From: UBA10518 sp022837185
GTDB lineage: Bacteria; Desulfobacterota; Desulfobulbia; Desulfobulbales; Desulfobulbaceae
Length of the DNA: 20,776 bases
Assembly (NCBI GenBank): GCA_034007705.1
Contig: JAVEQK010000040.1
Coordinates: 1 to 20,776, forward strand
Direction: 5' to 3'
Made by a program: the position numbers and the translations under genes. Below, piece after piece: positions 14,742-20,776 of the stretch. The notes beneath the pieces were generated by a model that was given only the letters and a program-made list of their open reading frames with translations, was not told the DNA's origin and searched no databases. Every line of letters starts with the position of its first letter. The stretch's first letter is position 1.

Positions 14742-15576
14742 CGCACTGGCGGAAAAAATAGGACTATTGCGCTCGCAGGGCAATCTCGCATCAAGCCGGT
14801 TGACTGACCGGGATCGTATTCGCCTGCGGTCACTTTTTGATACCGGCGTCCTGATGGAGGAGCGGAGCGGGGCCGGGAAAAAGGTGGTGGTACAAAACCG
14901 GGCAGCTCTTGAGGCGTTTGTGCAGCGGCTCTATCCTTCCGGCCTGGAAGGGAGAGGGGACGGACTCGCACCGAAGAGCAGGGCCGTAGCCGAGCTGAGG
15001 GATTCGAAGAAGGCCCGGGAATCAGGACCACTGGTGGTATTGCTGCGGGGATTTGGAGACTGCGCGCTCCATGCAGGGGAGGAAGTCCTGGCGGTCGCCC
15101 ACCTGACGGAACTGGCCGGGGTCGCTGCCCTGCGCCTTGATGTCAGGCAGTGGAGTTACGCCGGAACCCTGGCCATAGTCGAGAATCTGGAGGTATTCTG
15201 GAATTTCGAAAAGCTTGAAACAAACGCTCTACTGGCACTGTATGCGCAAGGGCGATTGAGCGGCAGGGTCCTTGACTGGCTTTCCTCCCCCGCCATGGAG
15301 CAGGCCCGGATCATCCACTGCGGGGACTATGACCCGGTCGGACTTGACGAATATCTCCGATTGAAGACCTCCTGCCCTGGACGCTCTGAACTCTTTCTGC
15401 CGTCAAACCTGGCGGATCTCTTCGCCCGATATGGCAAACGAGAGCTTCTTGCCGGCAATGCCGCGGTGCTGGCCCGGCTCAGGAAAACCGAAGACCAGGA
15501 AGTGCGCCGTATTGTAAAATTGATGGACCGTTGTGGCGCCGGTCTGGAGCAGGAAGTTTTGCTGCTGGTGGGATGA
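14731..15576 (+). CDS. jetD: Wadjet JetD, TOPRIM-type nuclease subunit (compact)
   Basis: 281-aa nuclease subunit (MksG/EptD; DUF2220/DUF3322-like), related to the A subunit of topoisomerase VI. The N-terminal region (about 1-70) looks like a winged helix (SRLTDRDRIRLRSLFDTGVLMEE). The C-terminal TOPRIM domain shows the catalytic glutamate in IVENLEVF (Glu151) and the DxD in HCGDYDPVGL (Asp199, Asp201), which bind metal for plasmid cleavage. All three acidic residues are present, so it should be active. At 281 aa it is short next to many JetD proteins of about 350-400 aa, mostly through a reduced N-terminal arm. The ATG at 14731 lies within the last codons of jetC. It is the last gene of the operon. 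Confidence 0.88.
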   Translation: MAVDALAEKIGLLRSQGNLASSRLTDRDRIRLRSLFDTGVLMEERSGAGKKVVVQNRAALEAFVQRLYPSGLEGRGDGLAPKSRAVAELRDSKKARESGPLVVLLRGFGDCALHAGEEVLAVAHLTELAGVAALRLDVRQWSYAGTLAIVENLEVFWNFEKLETNALLALYAQGRLSGRVLDWLSSPAMEQARIIHCGDYDPVGLDEYLRLKTSCPGRSELFLPSNLADLFARYGKRELLAGNAAVLARLRKTEDQEVRRIVKLMDRCGAGLEQEVLLLVG

Positions 15577-15732
15577 GATTGAGTGGACTGGATGGAGAAA
15601 TCGCACCCAATCGGTAACGAACCACGAAATTTTGCTGCGGAGGATGAGTGATAATCTGAATAGAAAAATGAAAAGGCCCGATATTTCGGATCTTTTCGAA
15701 CAGTATCGGACGATACTGTTTATGCAAATGGT
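15577..15732. other. Spacer after jetD leading into the left repeat
   Basis: About 93 bp without coding signal after the jetD stop, then the left direct repeat from 15670. The repeat's hairpins (imperfect GGCCCGA/TCGGATC followed by TTTT, and the 9-bp palindrome) could terminate the Wadjet transcript on the plus strand. Confidence 0.4.
15670..15732 (+). repeat. Left 63-bp direct repeat (att-like)
   Basis: 63 bp identical at 60 positions to 20637-20699, in the same orientation. It contains the palindrome ACAGTATCG-GA-CGATACTGT (15700-15719) and ends with ATGGT, matching the tRNA discriminator/CCA end of the other copy. The terminator stem present in the right copy is damaged here by two substitutions in its 3' arm, so this is more likely the copy brought in or left by insertion. 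Confidence 0.9.
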
Positions 15733-15899
15733 CTTCGAACATAGAGGAAGCAACATTTTCTTGACAAAGTAACATGCGTGTTAACAATGATCTCCTTAAT
15801 CATGCCTTTCAGAAGAAAACTCAAAAAGTTCCATCCCAAGCGATTAAAACTGCGGAGGAAAGAAAAAGAGACTATTTCGAAAGGAGGAAATCAAAATGA
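15733..15899 (+). pseudogene. higB: HigB-type toxin, C-terminal remnant
   Basis: The frame 15774-15899 ends HAFQKKTQKVPSQAI then KTAEERKRDYFERRKSK, the hallmark C-terminus of HigB/Gp49-like RelE-superfamily toxins (F-x-KK-[TS]-x-K-x-P). Just upstream, in another frame, VFEHRGSNIFLT resembles the preceding HigB strand. The two are separated by roughly 28-34 extra bases flanked by a repeated CATGC. The N-terminal two thirds are absent: the recognisable part starts exactly where the direct repeat ends at 15732. The TGA overlaps the antitoxin ATG as ATGA, the classic higBA arrangement. The toxin should be inactive. Confidence 0.75.
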
Positions 15900-16171
15900 A
15901 AACATTAAAGAAATATATCTCAAATCGTAAAAAGCATGATCCCGGGTTCGCACGAAATTTTGATGAAGGCTACGAGCAATTCAAAATTGGTGTAATACTG
16001 AAAATAGCACGGGAAGAAGCAGGATTGACCCAAGAACAGCTGGCGGGAAAATTAAATACAAAAAAATCGGCAATCTCGCGGATTGAAAATCATGCCGAAG
16101 ACATCAAATTGTCGACGCTTGAAAAATTTGCCCAGGCGCTCGGTAAAAAACTTGAAGTACGGGTTGCCTGA
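15896..16171 (+). CDS. higA: HigA-like XRE-family antitoxin, orphaned
   Basis: 91-aa DNA-binding protein with a Cro/C1-type helix-turn-helix at about residues 36-70 (IAREEAGLTQEQLAGKLNTKKSAISRIEN) and a short tail that would complete the dimer fold. In higBA modules it neutralises HigB and represses its own operon. A near-perfect AAAGGAGG ribosome site lies 7 nt upstream. Its partner toxin is reduced to a fragment, so it now stands alone as a possible autoregulator. A TTGACA at 15761 with AACAAT 16 nt later could act as a promoter inside the toxin remnant. Codon use is AT-rich compared with neighbouring operons. Confidence 0.88.
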   Translation: MKTLKKYISNRKKHDPGFARNFDEGYEQFKIGVILKIAREEAGLTQEQLAGKLNTKKSAISRIENHAEDIKLSTLEKFAQALGKKLEVRVA

Positions 16172-16321
16172 CTTCAATTTGGAAAAAAAGGGTGTCGGAG
16201 GAGAAACTGTCAACCTGTTGCAGGGTAGGAGATATTTTCTTTTGAAAAATAAGAACCGCATGGTTCATCCATACGTTATCTGACAAGTGTTGATCCTTCT
16301 TCAGTCATGGTATAAAAGATT

Positions 16322-16519
16322 ATGTCTATCAGAAGCCTCAGAGAAACAAATCCTTATTTGGTTGATCCTGTTAAACGTGAGCAGTGGATATGGACTGCTG
16401 TATCTTCTTCCACCGCGATTGAAGGAATTCGAATAGCCAGAACCAAAATAACGGAAAAGAAAGTAAATACCGTCATCCGCCCTCATAAGGCTTCAAAGTC
16501 AAAGAAATCACCTCGCTGA
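16322..16519 (+). CDS. Small protein with Fic-inhibitor-like S-x-x-x-E-G motif
   Basis: 65-aa basic protein, not assigned to a named family. The N-terminal half (SLRETNPYLVDPVKREQWIWTAV) is followed by SSSTAIEGIR, which fits the [S/T]xxxE[G/N] signature of the inhibitory helix of Fic AMPylase antitoxins (VbhA type) and of the N-terminal helix in self-inhibited Fic proteins. A lysine-rich tail ends the protein. No Fic domain gene (HPFxxGNG) is present in the window. There is no convincing ribosome site before the ATG, so it may be poorly expressed or a remnant. It could also be an unrelated small conserved family in which this motif is coincidental. Confidence 0.45.
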   Translation: MSIRSLRETNPYLVDPVKREQWIWTAVSSSTAIEGIRIARTKITEKKVNTVIRPHKASKSKKSPR

Positions 16520-16561
16520 AAACTCTTCCCATGGGATGATAATCCTTGTTGAGTCCTTTTC

Positions 16562-17575
16562 TCAAGGCGGGCCATAGACTCCTTGGGCCATATAGCTGAT
16601 TCGTCCCTGCTGCCGGAGTCTGCTGGAAACGGCGTAAATCTTCGTGCGTTTAAAACCGGTTGCTTCCTCCAGCATGGCCACGGTGATGCCATTTGGGTTC
16701 AGCTTGACGATCTCTTCGATCAGTTCGGTGGCGGTTGGTGATTGATTTGCCTTGGCGGCTTGTTCTGCTGAAGGGGCAGATGTGGCCGTTGTTTTCCGGG
16801 GTTGCTTCCTGGCCGCTTGGGGTTTGGCGGCAGCAGCAAAATCCGGCTTTATATCCATATCAATGCCGAAAAGTCCTGAGAGGTCGGCATCGTCTATCAC
16901 CCTGGTGCTCTTCCTGGCCGCCCTGGCCAGCAGATCGCCTGTTTTTCCCTGAACAGCCCGCGTCACCAACTCTTCTGTATCAGCCTGCCGTAAGGTGAAG
17001 AACAGAAGCGGGTCTTCATCGAGCCGGGCTCCGATGCCGTACAGGGTGGCAGCCACATGCTTGCACATCGAGGCCCAGTCAGGACAGGAGCAGTCGAAAC
17101 TGATTTCTTTCGGAGTAGGGAACAATCCCTTGCCTTCTGACAGAAAGATGTCACCCAGTCCCTTGGGAAATTTACCGGACAGAAGGTCTGCCAGAGAGCG
17201 CAGTTCTCCCTGGCACTGCTTCCTGATATGGTCCCAGTTGGCCTTTTTCACCGGCGCAATACGAACAACCACCTCATAGGGTTTGGCCCTGGTTCCCTGG
17301 ACCAGGGCAGTCACCAGGCCGCCTTTGATCTTTAGGTCCAGGACGGCGCCGTGGCGAACATAGTTCTTGCCTCGGCCGATGCGGTTACTGTAGTCGGCAT
17401 AGCGCTCAAGGTTCCTGTTCCAGGACTTGCCCCACCAGGTACGGGCCAGTGTTTTACCTTCAATAACGACCGGCGTAATGTCCGGCCTCTTTTTTCTGAG
17501 CTGCGCAAGTTTTTTTTCCGCCTTGGCCTTTTTCTCGGCCAACGTGACGTATTTTGGAAATCCCCAGTAAGTCAT
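16562..17575 (-). CDS. SWIM zinc-finger protein with basic linker and winged-helix tail
   Basis: 337-aa protein. An N-terminal domain (about 40-155) rich in W and aromatic residues (TWWGKSWNRNLERY) is followed by a SWIM zinc finger at 160-180: Cys162, Cys164, Cys171 and His173 (C-x-C-x6-C-x-H), with the usual FDCSCPDW and CKHVAATLYGIGARLDEDPLLFFTLR context. A low-complexity Ala/Lys/Pro linker spans about 247-280. The C-terminus (281-337, ELIEEIVKLNPNGITVAMLEEATGFKRTKIYAVSSRLRQQGRI) looks like a winged helix. SWIM fingers bind DNA or protein and recurrently accompany SNF2 helicases. It starts 16 nt after the SNF2 stop with a GGAG site, so the two form one operon. Role unknown; DNA repair or defence is inferred. 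Confidence 0.88.
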   Translation of the reverse strand: MTYWGFPKYVTLAEKKAKAEKKLAQLRKKRPDITPVVIEGKTLARTWWGKSWNRNLERYADYSNRIGRGKNYVRHGAVLDLKIKGGLVTALVQGTRAKPYEVVVRIAPVKKANWDHIRKQCQGELRSLADLLSGKFPKGLGDIFLSEGKGLFPTPKEISFDCSCPDWASMCKHVAATLYGIGARLDEDPLLFFTLRQADTEELVTRAVQGKTGDLLARAARKSTRVIDDADLSGLFGIDMDIKPDFAAAAKPQAARKQPRKTTATSAPSAEQAAKANQSPTATELIEEIVKLNPNGITVAMLEEATGFKRTKIYAVSSRLRQQGRISYMAQGVYGPP

Positions 17576-17591
17576 TGTTGTCTCCGCCCTC

Positions 17592-20261
17592 TTACATGTT
17601 CAGCGTAAACAGGTCGAACAGTTCCTCATTGCTCATCTCGGTGAGCCAGTTTTCACCGGTTGCGGCGACCACCTCATCAGAGAGTTTTGCTTTCTCGACA
17701 AGCATTTGGTCGATTTTTTCCTCAATGGTACCCTGGGTCAGGAATTTATGGACCATGACATTTTTTTTCTGGCCGATGCGGAAGGCCCGATCAGTGGCCT
17801 GGTTCTCCACCGCCGGGTTCCACCAGCGGTCAAAGTGGATGACATGGCCGGCCGCCGTCAAGTTGAGACCGACCCCACCCGCTTTGAGGGACAAGACAAA
17901 AAAAGGCACGTAATCACGACCCTGAAATGTTTCAACCAGCTCTTTTCGTTTGCCGACCGGTACGCTGCCATGCAGGACCAGGCCTTCCCGATTGAAAATA
18001 GTTGCCAGAAACCGGGCAAGGGGACCGGTCATCTCCTTGAACTGGGTAAAGACCAGAACTCGCTCCCTTTTTTCCGCGATGGTTTCACAGATTTCCCGCA
18101 GTCTTTGGAATTTGCCGCTTTCCTTTTCATCGAAATGGTCCAGGCCCAGATACTGCGACGGGTGGTTGCAGAGTTGCTTGAATTTGATGAGCGCCGATAA
18201 TATAAGCCCACGGCGCTGCATGCCTTCCGTGTGCTCAAGCGCCTTCCTGATGCCGGATACGACCTCGCCGTACAGGACTGCCTGTTTTTTGCTCATGGCG
18301 GCCCAGGTTTTCATTTCTACCTTGTCAGGAAGATCGGAGATGATCGACTTGTCCGTCTTCAGCCGCCGGAGAATAAACGGGTTGACCACCCGGCGCAGTC
18401 CCGCGTAGCCGTTGGGATCATTGGCAAGTCTTTTGGTGAACTCGGTGAATTCCCTGGCGTTGCCCAGGAGTCCGGGATTGATAAAATCGAACAGGCTCCA
18501 GAGATCGGACAGCCTGTTTTCCACCGGAGTGCCGGTCATGATGATCCGGTTGCCGGCGGAAAGGTTCTTTACCGCCCTGGTCTGTTTGGCGCCCGGGTTT
18601 TTAATGGCCTGGGCTTCATCGAGGATCACGTAATTCCAGGTGTGCTCCCGGATCCACCCGTAACGCTGGGCCAGCGCATAGGTGGTGATGATCAGATCCA
18701 TTCCGTCAAGTTCTTCCGCAGAGAGCGCCGGAACCCGGCCGGGCCGGTGGAAATCGGGATGGGCGACAAAGTACGCGAGTCCCGGAGAAAATTTTTGTAT
18801 TTCGGCGGTCCAGTTGGCAAGAAGCGATGCCGGGATGATCAGAAGGGATGCCGCTGCCTTTTTGCTTTCTGCTTTGAGCACGTCAAGCAAGGCCAGGACC
18901 TGCACGGTTTTGCCCAGGCCCATGTCATCCGCAAGGCAGGCGCCGAGTTTCAGCTTGTGCAGATAAAACAGCCAGTTCAGGCCATCTTGCTGATAGCGCC
19001 GCAGTCTGGCTTTGAATGGTCTGCCGGGGGTAACCCTGCCGATTGTCTCGGGCCGCTGCAGTCGGGAAAAAACCGTGTGCAGCCATTCGCCGTGGGAAAT
19101 GCCGGATATCTCCGCGGCCCCGGCACCCAGCATTTTACGGGGATTCATGGAAAAACGCATGGCATCAAGCAGACTGATGCCTTCATCCCCGTTCAGGGCG
19201 CCGGTCTTTTCAAATGCCTCCAGGGTCTGACGCAATTTATCCGGATCCACCGCCACCCATTTGTTTTTGAGAAAAGCCAGGCCCTCGGATTCCTGTAGCA
19301 GCCTGCGGGCCTCTTCCTCTGATATCTCCATGTCGCCGAGCATCAGCCGTGGCGTGAAGTCAAGCAGTGCATCCATGCCGACCATTGACGGGGGCTTTTC
19401 GCCGATACTGACCTGAATGGTGATGGCGGCGTTCTTTTTCTTCCACCAGTTGGGGATGCGGCAGAGGATGCCGGCCTCTTCGTAAATCGGGATTTCCCGC
19501 AGAAAGGCAAATGCCTCTTTTGACGACCAGGCCAGGGGGTAAAACAGTTCGCCACTGTCCCGCAGGCCTGCTATCAGCTCGCTTTTCTGCGCCGCGTCAT
19601 CAACGGTGATCAGCAGTTTCAGCAGTTTCTCGTTGTCGTCCCTGTATTCTTCCAGGGCGTATTTCAGGGGCAGGTGCCTGGATTCTCCGTCTTTGCTCAA
19701 CCTGGTCGAATAGGTGGCGAGAAAAGCAAAGGGGGATTCATGCTCACGGTTTTCAACCAGGTGGAAATAAATCCGGCCCGCAAGATGGATATCAGGGCTG
19801 TACTCCAGGAAAAAATCTGCAACCGTCCCGTCGAATGCGTCAATTTTTTGATAAAATGTCTCATGAAGAGCCTCCCACAATGCCGTAAGAGCATCGGTGG
19901 TCAGATATTCACCGCCGGGCATGAGGGGGGCTGTTTGCAGCAGTTGGGCGCGTTCATCATCCGGGAGGGAGACCGAGGCATTGGAGCGGAGTTCCTCCAG
20001 GTCGGGCGTGAGCTTGAGTTTATGAATAAAAAGATTGGAGAATGTTCGCCAGAACGCCAATGAGGGGGGAAGGGGGGTGTTTTTGGGGCAGAAAGCCAGG
20101 GAAAACAGCCAAGCGTCCGGTTCGGCGGTATAGCGCGCGTATATTTCATTTTGCACTGAGAGACTGTGCTGATTCTGCCCCGCGGTGGCAAGAGGGGTCC
20201 ACTCAAGCTGGATGGAACCATCCGGCATCAATACAGCGGCAAGTTCGTTAGTCTGCTTCAT
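17592..20261 (-). CDS. SNF2-family helicase (Swi2/Snf2 ATPase)
   Basis: 889-aa superfamily 2 DNA translocase. The N-terminal half (about 1-400) includes an SNF2-associated region (EAGILCRIPNWWKKK through AFLKNKWVAVDPDKLRQTLEAFE). The ATPase core follows: Q-like RLRRYQQDGLNWL, Walker A DDMGLGKT (about 445-452), DEAQ in ILDEAQAIKN (about 546-552), TGTPVENRLSDLWSLFDF, and the C-lobe with SLKAGGVGLNL and RWWNPAVENQATDRAFRIGQ. All helicase motifs are intact. The ATG at 20261 is used; the TTG two codons upstream is less likely. No ribosome site is visible, and the start sits 3 nt after the stop of the broken integrase frame, so its original 5' region may have been lost. It is transcribed with the SWIM gene. 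Confidence 0.92.
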   Translation of the reverse strand: MKQTNELAAVLMPDGSIQLEWTPLATAGQNQHSLSVQNEIYARYTAEPDAWLFSLAFCPKNTPLPPSLAFWRTFSNLFIHKLKLTPDLEELRSNASVSLPDDERAQLLQTAPLMPGGEYLTTDALTALWEALHETFYQKIDAFDGTVADFFLEYSPDIHLAGRIYFHLVENREHESPFAFLATYSTRLSKDGESRHLPLKYALEEYRDDNEKLLKLLITVDDAAQKSELIAGLRDSGELFYPLAWSSKEAFAFLREIPIYEEAGILCRIPNWWKKKNAAITIQVSIGEKPPSMVGMDALLDFTPRLMLGDMEISEEEARRLLQESEGLAFLKNKWVAVDPDKLRQTLEAFEKTGALNGDEGISLLDAMRFSMNPRKMLGAGAAEISGISHGEWLHTVFSRLQRPETIGRVTPGRPFKARLRRYQQDGLNWLFYLHKLKLGACLADDMGLGKTVQVLALLDVLKAESKKAAASLLIIPASLLANWTAEIQKFSPGLAYFVAHPDFHRPGRVPALSAEELDGMDLIITTYALAQRYGWIREHTWNYVILDEAQAIKNPGAKQTRAVKNLSAGNRIIMTGTPVENRLSDLWSLFDFINPGLLGNAREFTEFTKRLANDPNGYAGLRRVVNPFILRRLKTDKSIISDLPDKVEMKTWAAMSKKQAVLYGEVVSGIRKALEHTEGMQRRGLILSALIKFKQLCNHPSQYLGLDHFDEKESGKFQRLREICETIAEKRERVLVFTQFKEMTGPLARFLATIFNREGLVLHGSVPVGKRKELVETFQGRDYVPFFVLSLKAGGVGLNLTAAGHVIHFDRWWNPAVENQATDRAFRIGQKKNVMVHKFLTQGTIEEKIDQMLVEKAKLSDEVVAATGENWLTEMSNEELFDLFTLNM

Positions 20262-20263
20262 TG

Positions 20264-20601
20264 TCAATAGAGTACAAAACGGCGGATGATCTTGGTGGCG
20301 TGACTATCAGCCCAGGAGGGAGAAAACTTGGTATGCCATTCGCGGGCAATAACCTCGAAAGTTTTCGTTTCCTGGAGACCTGCCTCCTTCTGTACTTTTT
20401 GATGACGCCTGGATCCGCTTCGTTGGCCAGCAGGTTTCTTGCCTGGTCACGTTTCTGCCGGGCTTCGGCAAGGGAAATATCATGATATGCGCCAAAGGCC
20501 AGCTTTTTTTCCTTTCCCTCGAAACGGTATTTAAAATTCCAGAGTTTTCCGCCGGCAGGAGTGACAAGAAGAAAAAGGCCCCCAAAAACCTCGGATTTCA
20601 C
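20264..20601 (-). pseudogene. P4-type tyrosine integrase, frameshifted and truncated
   Basis: N-terminal arm DNA-binding domain of a P4-like integrase (DUF4102 type): GGLFLLVTPAGGKLW, KYRFEGKEKKLAFGAYHDISLAEARQKRD and LLANEADPG. One base is missing in an A-run (near 20400). In the next frame the homology continues as KVQKEAGLQETKTFEVIARE, WHTKFSPSWADSHATKIIRRF, then stops at 20264. The first residues are lost, an in-frame stop lies just upstream, and the whole catalytic domain (R..HxxR..Y) of a normally about 400-aa protein is absent. The remaining 5' end points at tRNA-Met, as expected for the integrase that used this site. Confidence 0.85.
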
Positions 20602-20636
20602 TGTATCTTATAATGTCGCGCCGGACAAAGGAAAAA

Positions 20637-20699
20637 GAAAAGGCCCGATATTTCGGGCCTTTTCGGACAGTATCGGACGATACTGTTTATGCAAATGGT
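20637..20699 (+). repeat. Right 63-bp direct repeat (tRNA-side att)
   Basis: It matches 15670-15732 at 60 of 63 positions in the same orientation. It spans the tRNA discriminator and CCA (20696-20699), the palindrome at 20667-20686 and the intact tRNA terminator. The palindrome can be read as 7-bp inverted arms (ACAGTAT / ATACTGT) around a 6-bp centre (CGGACG), the size expected for a tyrosine-recombinase core site. Confidence 0.9.
20638..20663 (-). terminator. Rho-independent terminator of tRNA-Met
   Basis: Perfect 7-bp stem GGCCCGA/TCGGGCC with a 4-nt loop, flanked by AAAA and TTTT so it could work in both directions. It lies 33 nt beyond the tRNA CCA on the minus strand. Confidence 0.8.
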
Positions 20700-20772
20700 G
20701 GCGATGCAGGGACTTGAACCCCGGACACCACGGATATGAGCCGTGCGCTCTAACCAGCTGAGCTACATCGCC
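20696..20772 (-). tRNA. tRNA-Met (CAU)
   Basis: 77-nt tRNA with the CCA encoded. The acceptor stem GGCGATG/CATCGCC is perfect, the D-arm is AGCTCAGCTGGTTAGAGC, and the anticodon stem CACGG/CCGTG closes the loop CTCATAT with anticodon CAT at 20736-20738. The T-arm has GGTTCAAGTCC. The body resembles elongator Met; tRNA-Ile2 with a modified C34 cannot be fully excluded from sequence alone. The promoter lies beyond the window end. Confidence 0.93.
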
Positions 20773-20776
20773 ATGA

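Larger units (their letters stand above)
15670..20699. mobile_element. Decayed tRNA-Met integrative element, about 5 kb
   Basis: The segment is bracketed by the two 63-bp direct repeats (repeat period 4,967 bp), one abutting the 3' end of tRNA-Met. A P4-type integrase remnant lies just inside the tRNA-side repeat, with its 5' end facing the tRNA, the usual layout for tRNA-borne islands. Cargo: higB remnant, HigA-like regulator, a 65-aa protein, SWIM protein and SNF2 helicase. The left 900 bp are visibly more AT-rich than the rest of the window. The integrase is broken, so the element should be immobile without help. Confidence 0.8.

Noticed and set aside
15802..15930. A 42-residue basic ORF starting MPFRRKLKKFHPK.
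   Set aside because: It is an out-of-frame reading of the HigB remnant, whose own frame gives a clear family match.
1..20776. CRISPR arrays, insertion sequences or rRNA.
   Set aside because: No regularly spaced repeat array, transposase motif or rRNA-like stretch was seen; the only mobile element traces are the repeats and integrase at tRNA-Met.

Overview
The window is about 20.8 kb of moderately GC-rich DNA from a Gram-negative bacterium. The lipoproteins, OmpA, FecR and CHASE2/HD-GYP proteins, the YedE-type selenium-associated membrane protein and the tRNA-Met sequence fit a deltaproteobacterium (Desulfobacterota). This placement rests on gene content and is an inference, not a phylogeny.

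Left part (1-4157, minus strand): a tightly coupled operon in the order membrane-anchored TPR protein, YedE-like transporter, beta-helix lipoprotein, MFS permease, with overlapping stops and starts throughout. Next come two divergent, apparently paralogous secreted beta-sandwich proteins (4397-5200 minus; 5671-6561 plus). A minus-strand envelope-signalling operon follows (6612-9710): FecR-domain protein, OmpA-like lipoprotein, and a CHASE2 sensor fused to an HD-GYP c-di-GMP phosphodiesterase.

Centre (10277-15576, plus strand): a complete four-gene Wadjet-type (JetABCD / MksFEBG / EptABCD) plasmid-defence operon. It encodes a MukF-like kleisin, a MukE-like protein, an SMC ATPase of 900 aa with a small-spacer architecture, and a compact TOPRIM nuclease JetD. 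All three junctions overlap. A plausible promoter and a structured leader precede jetA.

Right part (15670-20772): a decayed integrative element of about 5 kb at a tRNA-Met gene. It is bounded by two 63-bp direct repeats (60/63 identical) that carry the tRNA 3' end, a 20-bp palindrome and the tRNA terminator. Inside are a HigB toxin remnant cut at the repeat, its HigA-like antitoxin, a 65-aa protein with a Fic-inhibitor-like motif, a SWIM zinc-finger protein co-transcribed with an SNF2 helicase, and a frameshifted, truncated P4-type integrase beside the tRNA. Wadjet lies just outside the repeats. The simplest history is that a second element inserted between an existing Wadjet operon and tRNA-Met, building a small defence/DNA-transaction cluster.
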